Positions 6,528 through 9,568 of a stretch of DNA of 9,568 bases are shown here, piece after piece (within the stretch, counting starts at the first letter, position 1; every line of letters starts with the position of its first letter). Source of the stretch: an uncultured Eubacteriales bacterium (GTDB lineage Bacteria; Bacillota; Clostridia; Oscillospirales; Oscillospiraceae). A program made the position numbers and the translations under genes. The stretch is from NCBI GenBank assembly GCA_900554275.1, contig USGS01000063.1:1-9568 (forward strand). The letters run 5' to 3'. The notes under the pieces were generated by a model. The model was not told the origin of the DNA and made no database searches. It was given only the letters and a program-made list of their open reading frames with translations.

Positions 6528-6584
6528 ACGAGGACCTCCTTGTGTCATGAGACCGGGTGGGTGCTGGGAATGGGCGTGTATGTA

Positions 6585-7844
6585 TCAGTGCCGCCGCGCG
6601 GTGTAATAATGGCCGTCGTAGTATGTCTCCGTCAGGGAGGATGTCACCACGCAGCGTCCGTTGTAGTAGGAGGACGAGGCGTGGATGAACTGGTCGCCGC
6701 CGATGTAAATGCCCACGTGGGACGCCACCGCGCCGTAGTCCTGGAAGAACACCAGGTCGCCGGGCTGCAGGTCGCTGCGGGACACCTCCGTGCCGTAGCT
6801 CAGCTGGCTGGTGGCGCCGTGGGGCAGGCTCACGCCCGCCTGAGAGAACACATACATCGTAAAGCCGGAGCAGTCGAACCCGCTGGCGGAGCTGCCGCCG
6901 TACACATAGGGCGTGCCTAAGTACTGCTGGGCCAAAGATACCACGTAGCTGCCGCTGACCGTGCCGGCCACCGGCTCGGATACGGCAGGCGTTTCCTCCA
7001 CAGGTGCCTCGGCGGGCGTCTCCGCCGGTGCTTCCGCCGCTGTGCTGCCGTCGGCGCACAGAGCCACATAGTCGCCGGATACATAGCCGCTGACGCCGTT
7101 ATAGCTCACGACGTACCAGCCTTTTTCAATGCCCGTCACCGTCACATACGCGCCGCTCTGCACGCTGCCCACGGCGCTGCTGCCGCTGTCCGGGCCGCTG
7201 CGGATGTTCAGCGTGTCCGCCGTCACCCGGCCGGTATAGCGCAGGCCGCCGGCGCTTTCATAGCGTGTCACATAGTCCGCGGAGATGCAGCCGGAAGTGC
7301 CGTCGTACAGCACCTTGTACCAGTTTCCATCCTTTCCGGTGATGGCCACCGCCGCGTTTTGGCTCATGGTCATCAGGATGGAGTACCCCGTGCCCGGGCC
7401 GCTGCGCATCCGCACACCCGTGCCGCTGATGACGCCCAGCGCCGCCACACCGGTGGTGGAGGCGGAGGCGGGCTCTCCTGAGGTTTCCTCCTTGGCGGGC
7501 TCTTCCGGAGTCTCCTCTGCTGCGGCGGCCTGCAGGGCCGCCTTCGCGGTGGAGCCGGCCTGCTTCAGGTCGCTGTTGTTGGCGGCGGCGTCCTCCGCCG
7601 TCTCCATATCCTCCAGTGCCGTGATGGCCGCAGCGCTGACCAGCGCGGAAAAGCGGGCCGCGTAGGGGACAAGCGTCGTGTCAGCGGCGGCGTCGGTCTG
7701 CAGAAGACCGGCGCTGGCCACGACGGGGACAGCCTGCGTTACATCCACAGCGTGGCTGTCCATCTGTCCGTTCAGAATGGTCGCGCCGGTGAAGGCGGTA
7801 ACGCCCACCAGCGCGGCCAGCAATGCACAAATCGTCCGTTTCAT
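6585..7844 (-). CDS. Secreted SH3b-NlpC/P60 peptidoglycan hydrolase
   Basis: A 419-residue cell-wall enzyme of the C40 peptidase family, probably cleaving D-Glu-diaminopimelate bonds in peptidoglycan stem peptides. The order of parts is: a signal peptide (about residues 1-25), an Ala/Glu-rich stretch (about 40-130), two SH3b domains (about 139-195 and 203-262, each with an R-S-G-P motif and a GY/GC-I/V-S-x-D-Y-V end), an Ala/Pro/Glu linker (263-297), and the NlpC/P60 domain (298-419). The catalytic residues are visible: C325 in FDCSGF, H376 in SHVGIYIG and H388 in FIHAS. The start at 7844 gives a typical MKRT signal peptide; the ribosome-binding site is weak (GAAAG). It begins 24 bases after the stop of the 99-residue protein, so it is probably cotranscribed with it and may depend on translation of that gene. 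It could act in daughter-cell separation or wall turnover; the exact role is inference. Confidence 0.93.
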   Translation of the reverse strand: MKRTICALLAALVGVTAFTGATILNGQMDSHAVDVTQAVPVVASAGLLQTDAAADTTLVPYAARFSALVSAAAITALEDMETAEDAAANNSDLKQAGSTAKAALQAAAAEETPEEPAKEETSGEPASASTTGVAALGVISGTGVRMRSGPGTGYSILMTMSQNAAVAITGKDGNWYKVLYDGTSGCISADYVTRYESAGGLRYTGRVTADTLNIRSGPDSGSSAVGSVQSGAYVTVTGIEKGWYVVSYNGVSGYVSGDYVALCADGSTAAEAPAETPAEAPVEETPAVSEPVAGTVSGSYVVSLAQQYLGTPYVYGGSSASGFDCSGFTMYVFSQAGVSLPHGATSQLSYGTEVSRSDLQPGDLVFFQDYGAVASHVGIYIGGDQFIHASSSYYNGRCVVTSSLTETYYDGHYYTARRH

Positions 7845-7868
7845 GGTCGTTTCTTTCGCGGCGCAGCC

Positions 7869-8168
7869 TTACAGCTTGCCGGCCAGCGCCCGCTCCAGCC
7901 AGATGCAGCCCACGTCCATGGCGGCGTACAGGCTGTCCTTCTCAGACTTCTTTACCACGCGGTCGCGGGATTTCAGGTCCGGCGCGGTGAGCTGGAGCTG
8001 CACGGACACCTTCTTGGCCACGTCCATATCCTGCTCCTTGGCCGTGTCCAGAATTTGCAGCAGGACGATATACTTGTCGGCCATGCTGCCGTAATAGATG
8101 AAATTGTCCACCCGGCGCAGAGGGTGGCCTTTATAGACAAGCCCCTCGGGCTTCTTCGTGTCAGCCAT
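7869..8168 (-). CDS. Conserved small protein of unknown function
   Basis: A 99-residue soluble protein with no signal peptide or membrane segment, rich in Lys and Asp. The ungapped core has a YKGHPLRRVDNFIYYGSMADKY segment (split here as YKGHPLRRVD then NFIYYGSMADKY) in the first half and a KVSVQLQL strand in the second. I recall similar short proteins in Oscillospiraceae genomes annotated as hypothetical, but cannot assign a function. The start at 8168 has GGGAGG 6 bases upstream; the frame is open further up to 8225, but that would run through the promoter. It is the first gene after a consensus promoter and precedes the wall hydrolase, which suggests shared expression rather than a known pathway. 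Confidence 0.82.
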   Translation of the reverse strand: MADTKKPEGLVYKGHPLRRVDNFIYYGSMADKYIVLLQILDTAKEQDMDVAKKVSVQLQLTAPDLKSRDRVVKKSEKDSLYAAMDVGCIWLERALAGKL

Positions 8169-8196
8169 GATGTACCTCCCAAATTTTTGTAACCAA

Positions 8197-8225
8197 ATTG
8201 TAACACATCTGCCACGACCTGTCAA
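8197..8225 (-). promoter_or_regulatory. Consensus sigma-A promoter of the leftward three-gene unit
   Basis: On the minus strand, -35 TTGACA (8220-8225) and -10 TACAAT (8197-8202) are separated by exactly 17 bases. Transcription should start near 8190, about 20 bases before the start codon at 8168. GTTACAA occurs twice, 11 bases apart, across the -10 region and start site, which may be incidental. Confidence 0.85.
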
Positions 8226-8255
8226 CGCGGGAACGGTCGGAAATATTTGTCAGAT

Positions 8256-8282
8256 AAAAAGGACCGCCCTTCGGCGGTCCTT
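8256..8282 (-). terminator. Intrinsic terminator of ireB
   Basis: On the minus strand a 10-bp stem (8273-8282 with 8259-8268), with the loop GAAG, is followed by a T run (8260-8256). It lies 15 bases after the ireB stop codon and separates ireB from the promoter of the next leftward unit. Confidence 0.9.
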
Positions 8283-8297
8283 CGTGCGATATGATCC

Positions 8298-8543
8298 TTA
8301 CAGCTCCAGATAGCTCTTCACCAGCACCTGCAGCAGCTCGTCCCGGTCGATCTTGCAGATCAGCGACCGCGCCGAGTTGTGGTTGGTGATATAGGTGGGG
8401 TCTTCCGACAGGATATAGCCCACGATCTGATTGATAGGATCGTAGCCCTTTTCCTTCAGCGACTCGTAGACGGTGGTGAGAACATAATGCACCTGCTGCT
8501 CCTTGTCCTCTGCCGCGTTGAATTTTCTGGTGAATTCATCCAT
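8298..8543 (-). CDS. ireB: IreB family regulatory phosphoprotein
   Basis: An 81-residue cytoplasmic protein of the IreB (UPF0297, YrzL) family. In Enterococcus faecalis, IreB is phosphorylated by the PASTA-domain kinase IreK and lowers cephalosporin tolerance. The family core is clear: the EKGYDPINQIVGYILSEDP segment (about residues 31-49), then TYITNHNSARSLI and the KIDRDELLQVLV end. Thr5 (MDEFT) is in the N-terminal stretch where the enterococcal protein is phosphorylated; whether it is used here is inference. AAAGGCGG (8553-8560) serves as ribosome-binding site. In most Firmicutes ireB is followed by ruvX and a DUF1292 gene; here it is followed at once by a terminator and is thus monocistronic. 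Confidence 0.95.
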   Translation of the reverse strand: MDEFTRKFNAAEDKEQQVHYVLTTVYESLKEKGYDPINQIVGYILSEDPTYITNHNSARSLICKIDRDELLQVLVKSYLEL

Positions 8544-8575
8544 GCCGACACACCGCCTTTCTCTAAGCTACCCAC

Positions 8576-8604
8576 AGTATACGCCATTTCTCCGCCGCTG
8601 TAAA
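8576..8604 (-). promoter_or_regulatory. ireB promoter
   Basis: On the minus strand, -35 TTTACA (8599-8604) and -10 TATACT (8576-8581) are 17 bases apart. The predicted start near 8570 gives a leader of about 27 bases. The promoter begins 38 bases after the pheT stop codon. No convincing terminator hairpin is seen between them, so pheT transcripts may also run into ireB. Confidence 0.75.
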
Positions 8605-8641
8605 GAGGAAAAAGTGCGTCCCGCCGGGGAATAGTTGCGTC

Positions 8642-9568
8642 TTATTTCGACCGAAGCTCCGCGCCGAACCGTTTTACCAGCTTCTTCAGCACGTTGGAGG
8701 CGGCCTCATCGATCTCTGTGGAGGTCAGCGTCTTGTCCTTCGCGCCGATGGTCAGCCGCACCGTCATGGACTTTTTACCATCCGGCACCTGCTTGCCCCG
8801 GTACTCGTCCACGAAGGCCGCGCCATGGAGCAGCTCGCTCTTCACGCCGCCGATGGTCTGGGCCACATCCTTCCACTGCACCTCGCCGTCCAGCAGCATG
8901 GAGATGTCGTAGTCGGTCATGGGATACTCCGGCATATGGGTGAAGGTGTTGGTGCGGGACTTGAAGGGCTTCAGAGAGTCCTGATCGATCTCGAACAGCA
9001 TCACGTTCAGATTCCTGATGCCGCAGGCCATGGAAACCTTCTTGGCCAGCAGGGCCAGGTCGCCCACCTTTTCTTCGCCCAGATAGATGTTCAGCCACAC
9101 CACGGTATCGGCCCACACCGGCTTTTCTGTCTGCCTGAAGGTGAAGCCCTCCATGTGGGTGTAGCGGGGCATCATCTCGATCACGCCCTTGGCCTTGCGG
9201 AACAGGGCTGTGACGTCCTTTCCGGCGGAGGCGAACACGCCGGCCACATTCTTGCGCTGGGACGGCAGCTTCTCCCGTTCATCATAGGGGGATGTGTAGT
9301 TCTCGTCCCGGAACACCTGGGCCGTTTCAAAAATGGCGAACTCGCTGTAATACCGCTCGTTCTTCACCACGTCCTTGCACAGGTTGGGCAGCAGGGAGGA
9401 GCGGATATACTTCTCCGCCGGGGACGGCGGCGTGGACAGATACAGGATGCCGTCGGTGCTCTGCAGCACGGCATTGACGAACTGCTCGTCCATCCAGGGA
9501 TAGTTGAACACCTCCTGCATACCGCAGCGGATGGCCAGATACTCCTTGATGTGCCGCTCCAGGTCCTT
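8642..9568 (-). CDS. pheT: Phenylalanyl-tRNA synthetase beta subunit, C-terminal part (partial at the right edge)
   Basis: This is the last 308 codons of the beta chain of the alpha2-beta2 enzyme that charges tRNA(Phe). The frame is open to base 9568 (its first 16 codons encode KDLERHIKEYLAIRCG), so the ATG at 9518-9520 is internal. The segment covers the catalytic-like core domain (YIRSSLLPNLCKDV and FAIFETAQVFRDE, which correspond to motif-2-like parts of the beta subunit) and the C-terminal FDX-ACB anticodon-binding domain (about the last 95 residues, from PEYPMTDYDISML to the end). FDX-ACB marks the bacterial rather than the archaeal form. The N-terminal tRNA-binding, B3/4 editing and B5 domains lie outside the window, as would pheS, normally just upstream. 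The stop codon is TAA at 8642-8644. Confidence 0.92.
   Translation of the reverse strand, partial: KDLERHIKEYLAIRCGMQEVFNYPWMDEQFVNAVLQSTDGILYLSTPPSPAEKYIRSSLLPNLCKDVVKNERYYSEFAIFETAQVFRDENYTSPYDEREKLPSQRKNVAGVFASAGKDVTALFRKAKGVIEMMPRYTHMEGFTFRQTEKPVWADTVVWLNIYLGEEKVGDLALLAKKVSMACGIRNLNVMLFEIDQDSLKPFKSRTNTFTHMPEYPMTDYDISMLLDGEVQWKDVAQTIGGVKSELLHGAAFVDEYRGKQVPDGKKSMTVRLTIGAKDKTLTSTEIDEAASNVLKKLVKRFGAELRSK

Noticed and set aside
5967..6920. A 317-codon plus-strand frame opposite the leftward genes
   Set aside because: It is antisense to the NlpC/P60 gene and the membrane-anchored gene, both supported by motifs or ribosome-binding sites, and it starts inside the bidirectional terminator.
8184..8203. 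Direct repeat GTTACAA with 11-base spacing as a regulator site
   Set aside because: Only two short copies, one of which is part of the -10 box; not enough to call an operator.
8605..8641. Terminator for pheT
   Set aside because: Only a weak 4-bp GC hairpin could be drawn before a short T run on the minus strand; not reliable.

Overview
The window looks like chromosomal housekeeping DNA of a GC-rich anaerobic Firmicute, most likely Clostridia of the Oscillospiraceae type (Oscillibacter/Flavonifractor-like). The grounds are the strong C/G third-position preference, the AGGAGG ribosome-binding sites, the purine riboswitch, IreB, and the order M16 peptidase - M16 peptidase - lgt. This placement is inference from content, not a database result. 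No transposase, phage gene, CRISPR array, tRNA or rRNA was seen.

Layout, plus strand. 1-699 is the 3' part of a threonine synthase gene, closed by a strong terminator (714-749). The 368-base gap before the next gene is densely regulatory. It first holds a near-consensus promoter that drives a short transcript of about 90 nt ending at its own terminator (772-897). A second promoter (900-928) follows, then a purine riboswitch with C at the ligand-pairing position, an overlapping terminator, and guanine deaminase (guaD, 1068-2333). Next is a three-gene unit (2454-5924): an inactive M16 peptidase homologue (YmfF-like), an active M16 zinc peptidase (YmfH-like), and prolipoprotein diacylglyceryl transferase (lgt). 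It ends at an 18-bp bidirectional terminator (5929-5968).

Layout, minus strand. A three-gene unit is read leftwards from a consensus promoter at 8197-8225: a 99-residue conserved protein of unknown function (7869-8168), a secreted SH3b-SH3b-NlpC/P60 cell-wall hydrolase (6585-7844), and a membrane-anchored protein of unknown function (5982-6527). Upstream of it, ireB (8298-8543) has its own promoter and terminator. The 3' part of pheT, the phenylalanyl-tRNA synthetase beta subunit, enters from the right edge (8642-9568).

The most interesting part is 772-1067. The 3' strand of riboswitch helix P1 is also the 5' arm of the terminator hairpin, so ligand binding should prevent termination. That is an ON-switch geometry, which makes sense for a guanine-degrading enzyme but is unlike the usual guanine OFF-switches. 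Just upstream, the unassigned short transcript has its own set of competing helices and could be a small RNA or an uncharacterised attenuator. Both readings come from base pairing done by eye.
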